A DNA stretch of 64,000 nucleotides from Apteryx mantelli. Taxonomy: Eukaryota > Chordata > Aves > Apterygiformes > Apterygidae. This document shows positions 46,156 through 57,096 of this stretch, piece by piece. The stretch is from positions 19,922,001 through 19,986,000 of the forward strand of contig NC_089981.1 in assembly GCF_036417845.1 (NCBI RefSeq), given 5' to 3'. Position 1 is the first letter of the stretch. Every line of letters begins with the position of its first letter. Under the pieces are notes generated by a model. That model made no database searches. It had not been told where the DNA came from and saw only the letters and a program-made list of their open reading frames with translations. The position numbers were made by a program, and so were the translations under genes.

Positions 46156-48997
46156 GCCTCAAGTGAAGGTCCTGAAAAAGATAAGGACAACTTAATTTGG
46201 GGGGGGGGGGGAGGAAACAGGAGGATGGAGCAGCCATGAGTGACAGAAAGCTACATTCTCTTTTGCACCTTCATGCTGCGGTCCAGGATTGTCTGCACTG
46301 CCTGCAGGAGCGCTGGTCATGGCCAGCTACCTGCAGCAGAGCTGCCGGCAAAGCCCCGTTTCACCATGCATCCCGGGGCTCTGGAGCCCAGCCAACTTTC
46401 CCCTGGGTGTCAGCAACATCCTGAGGAGGCCAAGGCAGAAGCTTTTCCTGGGCAGATGTGTCATTCCTTGCCTGACACAGCTACCTGCCCAAGCAAGTGG
46501 GGAGTATGGGCTCAAACTTTCTTTCTAGCAAGTTCCTCTCCGTTTCTCCCAAGCCCATCTGGACTTGTTTCCATAATGCAGGAACAATACAGATGTGAGG
46601 CAAGCTTGGACCTGACAACAGCCTGGGACCCACGCTTGAAACACCACCAGAACCTAGCAGAGCTGTGTCCAAGTGTGCCCTGGATGTTGGTGTGCTCTCT
46701 GCTTCCCAGTACATTGTCCCCTGGACTCCGGGTAGCACTGGTGGGGAAGATGCTCTTCTACAGACGTGTCATCCCGTGGTGAAAAGTAAGTGTAACCAAC
46801 CCAGGGATGGTTGTGTGTTTGGGTGAGGCAAAAGTGACCTGCTAGGTTTGGGGTATCCTGTCTCATCGGTCCCCCAAATCCCTTCTTGCACATTACAGTA
46901 GGCGTGCTTGTTCTCTCATTCATTTGTGCATCTCTCCTCCTGCAGCTCCTGGTGGGATGCAGTGAAGTATACCTGAGGAGTATGTTTGCATACTATGCCT
47001 TTTGTCAGTACATACTCTGTTTTTGAGATCCCCATGATTAAGGGAATGGTGCTCAGGGGCAGGCATTGACACCTGAACAGGCATTTCCAACAATTATGAT
47101 CCAAAATCACCCCACCCACAGGACCTCATCCTCTTAACATACATTAGTCTTCCACAGTTTTCAGCAGAACCTGAAATCTCCAACTGTCATGCCTCTTACC
47201 TGGATACAGACAAACCGTAATGATTCAGAGAAACTTTCAAAAGTGAATAGTAATGGTGGGCTATTTGGGCAGCATTCATTTTGAAAGCGTGTCACGGGCG
47301 AGGCAAGCTGACAAAGGTTCTGCCTTATTCTGGGACGTGGAAAAAATTAACTTTAGCCCCTGACTTAAACACAGTGCTAAACTAAGAATCCCCCTTGGCC
47401 GTGTTGCTTGTCCACTATGACACTCTTCCTGCTTGTGAATTCTTGTGAGCAGCACAGGTCTAGTAAGGTTAATCCGACACCATGTGTAGAAGCATTATTC
47501 CATGTGCCCTGCCATTTCCCACCTCTTCTTTTGCATCTTTGCTGCATTCTTTATCAGTAGTTTCTTACCAAGATCCTTTATTTTCCTACCTCACATTGGT
47601 GCTCCTGCAGTTCTTCACAGTTCTCCTCCGTCCCAGTGAAACTACAGGCAGGTAGGATCATCAGCCAGGTGCTGACAGAGGATTTTCTCCAGGCACAAAG
47701 TTATCCAGTTCTTCTCAGAGACATATGAGGACACTCAACACATCGCCATCCAGCATCTCTTTGTCTCAGAAATTCACTCACGTTTGCTCCGTTCAGTGGT
47801 CTCCCCGAGCTATTGGCAGACCCCCGCTCAGTGAGGACTGAGCGGAAGTCCAAATATAGGCTCTGTCGGTCTCTGTGAAACCAGAATGATGTCCCACTCA
47901 TCCCATACTCATGGGATAAGTTATCAGAGGTTCTCCAGGGCACCTGGTAAACAGAGCGAGCTTCCCCTGAGGACCTGGGCTTGCATCATGCGGAGATTTC
48001 TCTCTGCAGCTAATGTTTTGGCAAATCCCCCAAACATATCAGAAATAATGCCTGCAGACGATAAGTCATTATACTGATGCACTTAACTTTGCAGAGAAGA
48101 ACTAGACACGAGACAATGCATTTCTGTGGAAGGATGTAAATCAGAAGAACAACTTCTTCCTGTGTTTCTGGAGAAACACATACAAGTAACTTCTTACTAC
48201 TGGCTCAGTTGAAGGAAATCTGTTCATCTCTGTCATGGCCAGTCACATTAAATTTACTTTTATTTGTGTAATATTTTTCCTTGAATTGAACGTGCACCTG
48301 TTAAAGAAAAAGCATAGCAAAATACAGAAATCAATCTGCTACCATTCTCCCTTCTCCAGTTTGAAGACAACTTGCAGTTTCATATTGCCCTTTCTCATAC
48401 GATTGTGCGGAGGGTTTTTCCTCGGGTGGGGTGCCATATCAGCTTCTTTACTTAGTCTTTTCAAGGACTCAGGCTAGCTTTGGACACCTCTGCAGGACAT
48501 ATCACTCATCAGAAGCACCTATTTCTCACTGTACAGGATTAAGGACACCTGGACAACAAGGCCAGACCTACAGAAACAACTTTTGAACACCTGCAGTTAG
48601 GCGGGTGAATCCCAACCAGGACACTCTTTTACCAAGTCTCTGAGTTCACACTCAGTGAGTTTACATTTCTTGTTACTAAGTCTTTCTTTCTGGGATTTAC
48701 CTCCAACTCTGGAGGTAACACCTACCTCTGGGCTAGTTTACCTGAGGTTCCCTCTGCTCACAAGAAAAGGTGTCCAACCTAAAACATGCCACGTGCCACC
48801 ATTAAGACATGTTCAGGAGCTGCTCTGCTGCACTCATGCCACTAGAGAGCAGTGGTGGTATTTTAAGGATGCTTGGAAAATCCCAGGACGTCTCATTCAA
48901 CATGTTGGCTAGTTTAGCATTACTGTCTCCACATCACACACTATCCATGGAGCCTGCACAAAGGTCCTGGCTCTTCAGCCTGTTCGTAGGTGATCAC

Positions 48998-49800
48998 TGA
49001 ATCAGACTAATCACGGACTCGGGTGGGAAGGGACCTCAGGAGGCCTCTAGTCCAACCTCCTCCTTAATGCAGGTTCAACACTGAATTCATGTCACATTGC
49101 ACAGGGCCTTCTCCAGTCAAGGCTTGAAAAATCTCCAAGGATGGAGGCTGCACAGCCTTGCTGGACCCTCTTCCAGTGCCCGACTGTCCTCTGGGGGGAA
49201 AAACGGTCTTCTATCCAGTCAAACCTCCCCATTTTGGTTTATGACCACTGTCCCTCATCTCTCTGCTGTGCGCCTCAGCAGAGTCTGGCTTTGGCTTCTT
49301 GATAACCTGCATGTAGGCACTGTGAGGCTGCTCTTAGGTCCTCCCAAGGCCTTCTGGTCTCCAGGCTAGTGTAAGTACTTTTCCCTCAGCTTCTTCTCAC
49401 AAGTGGGGTGTCTCAGACCCCGACTGTCTTGGTGGTCCCTGCTAGACTTGCTCAGGTTTGTTGACACCGTTCTTGCTGTGGGAGGCCAAACCTGGAGGGG
49501 GTACCCAAACATGGCCTAAGAAGTGCCAAGTAAAGGGGGATAAGCACAGCCCTCCACATCCTGGCTGTGCTCCTGTGCACATGGCCCAGGATGCTCTAGG
49601 CTCCACTCGCTGCCAGGGCACACTGCTGGCTCAGACTTGCCTGCCAGGACTGCAGGTCTCCCAGCAGAGATGCTCCCCAGCACACACCAGTCTGTCACAG
49701 GCACAGCACTTATCATTTGTCCCCGCTGAAGTTCATGAGGTTCCCGGTGGCCCATTCCCCCAGCCTGCCCAGGTCCCTCTGCACAGCCACCCTGCCCACA
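48998..49800 (-). mobile_element. Older CR1-type LINE fragment
   Basis: Plus strand carries the reverse 3' end (gggtgggaagggacctcagg, then gaaaaatctccaaggatgg). Further on, gttcatgaggttcccggtgg followed by cccattcccccagcctgcccagg matches the CR1 thumb region, with minus-strand residues VQRDLGRLGEWATGNLMNFSGDK. Diverged and internally rearranged. It differs in subfamily from the 45.6 kb CR1. Confidence 0.75.
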
Positions 49801-49904
49801 AGCATATCAACAAGACAAAGCTTTGGGGAGCAGCGAGGGCCAGCTGGGACCTCAGCACAGGCAGGACCCTCCCCATGGGGACACAGACCCACAGGCACAG
49901 ACCC

Positions 49905-50195
49905 AGCAGGCAGAGCCTGGGGCTGGCAACAGGCTCCCTTGACAGCCCCAGGCATGGCAAGCAAGGAGCCAGGTCTGGGGCCCATCCAGAGGCGACCTAT
50001 GGTGCAGGTCTGAGGTCCACCCAGGAGGCAGAGACCAGGCTGGAGACAAGCACACCTACAGCATAGCTCAGGAAGAAGCTGAAGGCCCTGGGCTGAGCTT
50101 AAACAGGGCTCCTGGGCCATGGGCAGGGTGGTGTGAGTGGGGCTCCAGGTGAGGCTCCTCAGGGCTATTATGCCCCCTTGCTGCCCTCAGGGCAC
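49905..50195. repeat. Unclassified dispersed repeat, copy next to CR1-type fragment
   Basis: Shares the cagccccaggcatggcaagc core, ccaggaggcagaga, gggctgagcttaaa and ggtgaggctcctcagggc segments with the copies at 475, 21420, 34853 and 53752. Here it directly follows the CR1-like fragment, which raises the possibility that the family is the 5' region of an old LINE. Confidence 0.55.
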
Positions 50196-52116
50196 TAAAA
50201 TGCACAATGAATGCCATCCCAGGAGGGATAGAGAAGGCATTAAACAGGAACATTTTGACCAGTTCAGAAAGCAATGTTTTTTGTCGGACGTGGAAGTATA
50301 CCATCTTGGCACATACACTTGGACCTTTTCATCTGCATTATGAAAAGGCACCTTTCATTTAAAGATTGATCTTTATTTTAACTGGCTTAAGTAAATTGCA
50401 AACGAATAAACTTCATGCTGCGTCCAATAGAAATGCACTTTTCAGTGTTTCGTCTTGATTACACACACACACACACACGCATATATATATACATATAAAG
50501 AGAGGCAAATGTACATATGTATATGTGTACAGATGGAAAGGAACCAAGTCCCCTAGCATTCTTCCCACTACCCTGAGGATAACCTAAGGCAGAACAGACA
50601 CTGCAATCAAAACTGAGGTCGCTGGGACACTTGCAAAGCAGAGGTATTGGTCCAGCATCACAGAGTCCACCATTCCCCAGCAATGTGCTCCTCTATCACA
50701 CAGAAATGAAAACAAGGCAATAATCATGTCCACGAGCACAGTAAGCTTAACTGGAAGCATTTATCTATTTATTTTTCAAGATGCATAGTGCCAGGATAAC
50801 TCTCTTCTCCCAGGGAGAGGATTTGGGACAAAAGAGGTTCCTCGTGGTCAGAGGACAGTGGGGCAAGCAGACCAAAAGGACTTTGGGTTTCCATGAGAAA
50901 TCGCGCCAGTGAAAAGCTGAAGCTCAGGGTAGCTCTGCAGCTGCTTGGCCCAGCACGTGTTTGATGGGGTGCCTCACCCTGCGCAACAGGCAGGGTAAGG
51001 CAACACTGAAGCTGCCCACTCAAAGGAAGAGAAGGCAGAAATTCTACTCCTACTCTTGATTTCTTATTCCAAATGGCAAGGAGGGCTTCATCGCCTGTAA
51101 CAGGGAAGCTCCCAACTGGTGATCAGCCTGTGACTGTGCAGCGATGTTGCTGGGGCAGCTGGCTGAGCCCTCAAGCCGCAGGAGAGCATCTGCCAGGCTG
51201 CACTGGTCCTAGGTCAGGGGATGGCTTGGGTGATCTCTCAAGGTCTCCACTAGCACAGATTTTCTAAACTGTAAGTTGAGACCGATTGCGAACTCACAAG
51301 GAACAACATGAATAACCGCGAGCCTTGAGTTGGGACTGCCATCTTCCCCGCTCTCGCCTGGAAAGAGCGCAGTGATGGACACCAAAGGCTCCAGTCCTGA
51401 AAGCTTTTCTCTGTAGGAGTGCAAAGATACCGATGTGGAACAAGCAAAGTAGGTGGCTGGGGGAGTCGAGCCGCGCTGGGTGAGGGAGGGCTTGAACACA
51501 CCTTTAGCGCCCATCACAGCAGTCTTGCAGGGCAAACGCCTTCTACCAGCCCACGTCTCCACTCCAGGTAGATTTCACACAGTCCACAGATCCCTCAGGC
51601 TCTCCAGAGACCTTGGAAAGGCTTCCTCTTTTCCTGGAGCTTCAAGTCTGCTTCCCTGCCACCCCCCAGCCAGCTCCCCCTGAGCCAGCTGTCTCCCCAG
51701 TCCCTCCCAGAGCCAGCAGCCCCCCTTCCTTCCTCCAGAGCCTCTCCCCGGGCAGGCGGGCACCTCTCTCCCCAATATATGACCTTTTTCTAAACATCAT
51801 TTATTGGTTCTGGACACCATCTGACAAGGAGACATTTTGACCACCCAGCACAGCATAGCTGATTTGAACTCTGCAGTAAGAAAGGAAGTGGCAAGCAACT
51901 AATGCCTGAACGGAGCTGGATTAGCTCCTGAAAAGAAGGATTTGCTAGAGCTGCCCACAAGGACTAAAGGTGATTCAGAAGTCTTTCCAGTCCTACATCA
52001 CATTTCTACAGAAAAGCGATCGCCAGCCCCATGAGATTATCTCCTAGGACTACCAGGGCATGGCTACCGAGCTATCTAACACTAGCCCCTCTCCTGGCTT
52101 TTTCTTTCTTCACTCA
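50196..52116. other. Intergenic, no gene seen
   Basis: Apart from a CA/TA microsatellite nothing could be supported. Frames around 51209-51562 and 51453-51840 overlap on both strands. Confidence 0.5.
50461..50499. repeat. (CA)9 followed by TA-rich microsatellite
   Basis: Nine AC units, then gc, then imperfect TA units. Confidence 0.95.
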
Positions 52117-52117
52117 G
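52103..52117 (+). other. Probable 3' splice site of an OR pseudogene
   Basis: tttttctttcttcactcag ends at 52117, 14 bases before the ATG of the OR pseudogene. Confidence 0.5.
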
Positions 52118-52131
52118 GCTGGGAAGAAAGG

Positions 52132-52750
52132 ATGGTAGAAAACTGCACAGAAGCAATAGAGTTCATTCTTGAGGGGTTTTCAGACTGCCTGGAACTGCAG
52201 ATTCCCCTTCTCTTGGTTTTCCTGGTGAGCTACGTCATCACATTAGTGGGGAATCTCAGGATGATCTTTCTAATTGGGGTTGACCCTCAACTTCACACCC
52301 CCACGTACTTCTTCCTCAGTCACCTGTCCCTTGTAGACCTCTGCTGCTCCTCCGTGGCCACCCCCCAGGTGCTGGCCAATTTCTTTGCTCAGCAGAAAGC
52401 CATTTCACTTCTGCAGTGAGCCACACACATGTGGTTCTTCAGCCTCTTTGTGCCTACCAAGTGTCACCTCCTGGCAGCAATGGCCTAGGACCGCTACGTG
52501 GCCATATCCAAACCTCTGCTCTACGCTGTCATCATGTCCCCCAAAATCCGTTCCCAGCTGAGAGTTGGCCCTTACACAGTGGGGATTGTGAATGCCGTGA
52601 CCCATAGCAGCCTTGCTTCCAGCTACGCTTCTGCATGCCCAGTGTGATCAATCACTTCTTCTGTGATATCCCCACAGTGATCCCCTGCTCCTCCTCACAC
52701 ACCCGCACCAACAAGCTGGTGCTTTTCACCCTGTCCTTCGTACTTATGTA
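52132..52750 (+). pseudogene. Olfactory receptor pseudogene, 3' end cut by duplicon C
   Basis: Starts [18 protein letters not shown], with GN in TM1 (GNLRM), [13 protein letters not shown] and a clear TM2. A stop codon follows KAISLLQ at 52417-52419. A second stop replaces Tyr in the DRY motif (MA-stop-DRYVA). After VGIVNAV homology continues in another frame through [10 protein letters not shown] to the start of TM5 (FTLSFVLMY). There it ends at 52750, where duplicon C begins, so TM6 and TM7 are missing. The early part resembles the 17.2 kb receptor (EFIL, LELQ, TLVGNL, FFA..KAIS). Three independent disablements make it non-functional. Confidence 0.93.
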
Positions 52751-53751
52751 CTGGCCTATGTACTGGAGAAACCCACATCTCCCACAGACTCCCCTGGAAC
52801 AGTCGAAGGCCCTAGGATAGATGAGGCCTTTAGCAGCTATGTACAAAGACAAATGCAAAATTATTTCATACACAGTAAGGCAGAAAAGGGGGAGCACAGC
52901 CAGAGCTAGACACGAGCCTCTCCTTGACCAACCCAGGCTCCCACAATACCTAAAGGACTTCTCAAGTTTTTATTTGATTTTCTATGGAGTGAAAAACAGG
53001 CAAAGATGAAACATCTGATTAGTGAATGCCAACAAATGCATATGAAATGTATGTGTAGTGAGAACCAGAGATGTCTTATTCTTTAAGGAGACCAAATGAG
53101 AGGCCTTGTCCACCAGCAGGCAGAGGGAAGAGTTGAAGCTTGACTCACTGGAAGCCCCTCGGCTGGCCTGAACTCCAAGCTCTCATCACCTAGGCTACGC
53201 TAGGCTAGGTTAAATCTATTTCTGCCACAGATGGCACTGTTCTGCTTCCCAAAACAAGAAGCTCACTCTGGGGGCCAGCCAGCCAGCCTTCCAGGAGTCA
53301 TCAGCTTAACAAGCCCTTCTGGGCATTAGGAAGAAAGTCCCTAATGACCCTGAAACCTTCTTAGAGAGCTCACACTCACCTTACCTCATTCTTCCTAACA
53401 AGCCACTGCGGGACAACCTCAGAGAGACTATCAAGAAGGAAACTTTCTTCTTTGTTAATGGCAACGAGCACTTCTAAAGCTGTTTGGTTTGTCACAACTA
53501 CCTCGGCCCTGAAGCCTGTGGTTAGAGAGCTTACGGGTCAGTACGTTGGCATATGCCTCGCCAGTCCTCCACTCCATTGGTACAGAGGTTGCACCAGAGG
53601 TCCAAGTCCATGCAGCTTGCCAGCAGCAGCTGAGAAGGCAGCTTCCCCTGGCCACCAAGGGTTGGCAGAAGTCACTTAGCACCTTGCAGCAGGAGCTTGG
53701 GGCCTCACAGGGGCTGCAGCATGGAGAGCTAGAAAACTCAGCATGAAGGAG

Positions 53752-54040
53752 ACCCCCAACACACTAGAAGCAAGCATCAGGGGCCAGTAATAGGGCCCAT
53801 CAGCAGCCCCAGGCACCACAAGGGAAGAAGCAGGTCCGGAGTCCATCCAGGGCCTCCCATCAGGAGCAAAAGGAGACCAGGCAGGTCCAGAGAGCAGCCA
53901 CAATGTATGTTCCAAGGGTCCATCTAGGAGGGAAGCTACCTGCAGTGCAGGTCTGAGGTCCATCCAAGAGACAGGGGAGGAGCCAGTCGCGCCTACAATA
54001 CATCTCAGAGAAGGGCTGAAACCCCTGGCCTGAGCTTAAA
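53752..54040. repeat. Unclassified dispersed repeat, truncated copy in duplicon C
   Basis: Same copy as in A and B, but its right end is removed by the 430-base deletion. Confidence 0.6.
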
Positions 54041-55804
54041 GGAGCTGCTAGTCCTAGTGAATTCAGCTATTCATGCAGGCCCACATCTTGGCAGCCTTCA
54101 GGGAGTCGCTAACCTCCCACCTCAGACTCAAAGGGGACATTACCACCTGGTTTCTCTTAGAGAACTTCATGGCATTGCAGCGTCTGCCTGAGTCAGCAGA
54201 GATTACGTAGTCCCTTCAAGTTGGGTCATCAGGCCCTACCCATCAGATGGCAAGGTAGCGTGTGTCCAGCTGAGCCACACGCTTGGTGCACGGGCAGTGC
54301 TACCAGGGGCAGGCGATGTTCCTCCTGTCCGCGAGGCAGGGGCTGCCAGCGATGCCTCTGTCGGTCTCGGCAAGGATGCAGGTGAGCCCTCAAGCCCTGA
54401 CAGGATAATGGGGACCAGTTCCCCCAGCAGCTGCATGCGGAGGGCCCGCCAGCATTCACGACACACAGGTTGGCACCTGAGTCCAGAGTGATGCCTGCAC
54501 CACCACAGCAAAGGGACGGAGAAGGAAAAGGGAAGTGGTGTGAGCCTTGCAGGGGGACAAACAACCATCCCCTCAGTTTCTCTGCTTGACAATTTTAAAA
54601 AGCCTTGATTTCCTTGGTGGTGATTGAGGTCAGCACATGATTTCCAGCTCTGTGTTCTGTAGCAGGGGTGTATGGCGCATGCTGCAGGACCACTCCGCAA
54701 TGTGATCCAGAGCTAACCAGCGTGGGCATGTGCAGAGTCAAGAAACACAGAGCACAAGGCAGCGACCTGCACCCCGAGGGGCTCTCAAAGAAGCCACGCA
54801 CAAGAAGGTGCTGGGCAGGAAGATGGCAAGTGAAAGTCAGCATACCTATAAAGAAAGCAGTGCGCAGGAGGAAATAAAGAACATCATTAACTTCAGCTCA
54901 GAACCCCTTTTTTTGTACTCGGCCACGGTTTCATATCCCGTGCTGAGCGCAGGAAATGGAAAAAGTGCCTCTGGCCCTCAGTATAATCTAGAGAAGAAAA
55001 CTTACTTTAAGGGAAGACTCAGAATATGAATTTGAACAACTCATTTAACATGTTCTTTATACATACAGAAGAGTATAGTCAGTCCAAGGATATGAAGTTA
55101 TACCTTTAATATCCTAGGAGGGTAGTGGTGGTCAACAAATCAGGTAGCACAACACTTCATGATTCAGCCTCAAACTATTCAGATATAGAAATGTAACATA
55201 AGATTGTTCATCATTCATTGAGGTTTACATTTTATCACAGCTTTTAAATAGTCTTCATTGAACACTGTACATTCAAACTCCCGTTCACTCAGCATAGGCA
55301 TTCTGGAAACATGGTGAGACTGCGTGACAAAAATGGAAAATAGAAACATAGTTTTGGCTAACAGAAAAAGGAGATGGTGCGAAGCAGATGAAAAAGCTTT
55401 GAGGGGAATTTCAACGTTCCTATACTTTAAGAGGGCCTGTGAGAAGACATTTCACTCATAAAGCCTGTGTTCCTGGAGGACTCTCTTTTATTTTTTCCTG
55501 CTCTTATAATCTCCTCCAATTCATTTCACCATTTTCTTCTCTTACTGCCCCTCTATCCTTTGGATTGACTATGTTACGCACTGTTCTCTGCTGTTGCCAC
55601 ACATGTGCGTACCTGCCAGCATGTGATGCCCTCTCCTCTCCCATCGGTGTTGTGACCTCCTGGTGCTATACTAGAAACACTATCATTGCAGATTACTGGG
55701 GAAGTGGTCAGTGTAGGTGTTCACTAGCATGGTCAAGGGGAATAAAAATCTTCCTGGGTCACTAGGATAATGAGTCTCTTCCTTTCAGCTCTGTCATTAA
55801 GAGC

Positions 55805-56794
55805 AGCACAAAGTCCAGCCGGAGGCCAGTCACTAGTGGTGTTCCCTGGGGTAGACACTGGGGCCAATACTGTTTGACGACTTCATTAGTGACCTGGATG
55901 ATGGGACCAAAGTCACTCTCAGCAAATCTGCAGATGGTGCAAAAGTGGGAGGAGTGGCTGATACAGCACACGGTTGTGTTGTTATTCAGAGGGGTCTTGA
56001 CAGGCTGGAGAAAGGAGCAGAGAGGAAGCTCATGAAGCTCAACAGAGGGAAGTTCACAGTCCTGCCTCTGGGGAGGAATAACCCCATGCACCAGGACACG
56101 CTGGGGGCTGACCTGCTGGACAGCAGCTCTGCAGAGAAGGACCTGGGAGTCCTGGTGGACAACAAGTTGAGCATGAACCAGCAATGTGCTCTTGTGGCAA
56201 AGGCGGCCACCAGCCTCCCGGGCTGCATGAGGCAGAGCGTCGCCAGCAGGTCGAGGCAGGTGATCCTTCCCCTCCACTCAGCCCTGGTGAGGCCACACGT
56301 GGAGTGCTGTGTCCAGGCCTGGGCTCCCCAGTACAAGAGAGACATGGAGCTCCTAGAACGAGTCCAGCAAAGGGCTGTGAAGGTGATTAAGGGACTGGAG
56401 CATCTTTGCTGTGAGGAGAGGCTGAGAGAGCTGGGACTGTTCAGCTTTGAGAAGAGAAAGCTCAAGGCGGATCTTATCAATGTATAGAAATACCTGATGG
56501 GGGGAGGTAGGGAAGATGGAGCCAGACTCTTCTCGGTGGTGCGCAGTGAAAAGACAAAATGAAATACAGGCAATGCTATTTAAACATAAGAAAAAAGTGT
56601 TGATGGTGAGGGTGGTCACACACTGGAACAGGGTGCCCAGAGAGGTTGTGGAGTCTGCATCCTTGCAGCTATTCAAAGCCCGACTGCACACAGTCCTGAG
56701 CAACCCACTGTAGCTGATCCTGCTCTAAGCAGAGGGCTTGGACTAGACAGCTGCAGAGGTCCCTTCCAACCTTAACCCTTCTGTGATTTTGTGT
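55805..56794 (+). mobile_element. CR1 LINE fragment, longest copy
   Basis: The longest version of the insertion shared by the three duplicons. From about 55945 a frame of 180 codons covers the C-terminal part of CR1 ORF2: VIQRGLDRLEKGAERKLMKL, LGADLLDSSSAEKDLGVLVD, QCALVAKAATSLPGCMRQSV and [20 protein letters not shown]. After a stop come PREVVESASLQLFKARL and the 3' end. Upstream, ggccagtcactagtggtgtt marks the RT region. 5'-truncated, as most CR1 copies are. Confidence 0.95.
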
Positions 56795-56844
56795 GCAGAT
56801 CCACAGCATCACCATCTCCAGCTCATAAAATCACTTTTTGCCGT

Positions 56845-56862
56845 TTTGCACAGTGGCAATAT
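56845..56862 (+). other. U4 snRNA 5'-end-like sequence (copy C)
   Basis: Same place as in A and B, with one further change (cagtggcaatat). Confidence 0.3.
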
Positions 56863-57096
56863 ATCTATGAGAGTGTTGGGGACAGACTAACTGGAGAAGA
56901 AGCTTGTTCTTCAGACAAGAAAGATGTAGCTGTGTCAGTGGGCACAATCAGTCTGAGAGATGGCTAATTAATTTTCCAGTCCCAATCTATGAGGTTTCAA
57001 ACAGTTTTGGAAGCAGCAGATCTCAGAAACCTGTGTGAAACATTCTCTTTCAAGAGAGGAAAAACAAAGGAAAACAATATAAAATGAGAATGCCTT

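Larger units (their letters stand above)
43218..49511. repeat. Duplicon 2, copy B'
   Basis: Matches 57298-64000 (copy C'). It begins inside the OR coding region and runs through the OR 5' flank, a CR1, a long unannotated stretch and a CR1-like fragment. Compared with C' it has 273 extra bases (46829-47101, flanked by caaaa at both ends) and lacks about 0.68 kb (C' 62581-63260). Homology may go further right, since C' is cut by the window edge. No other gene is seen in it: frames at 46240-46782 and 47701-48077 are shared with C' but show no domain. Confidence 0.93.
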
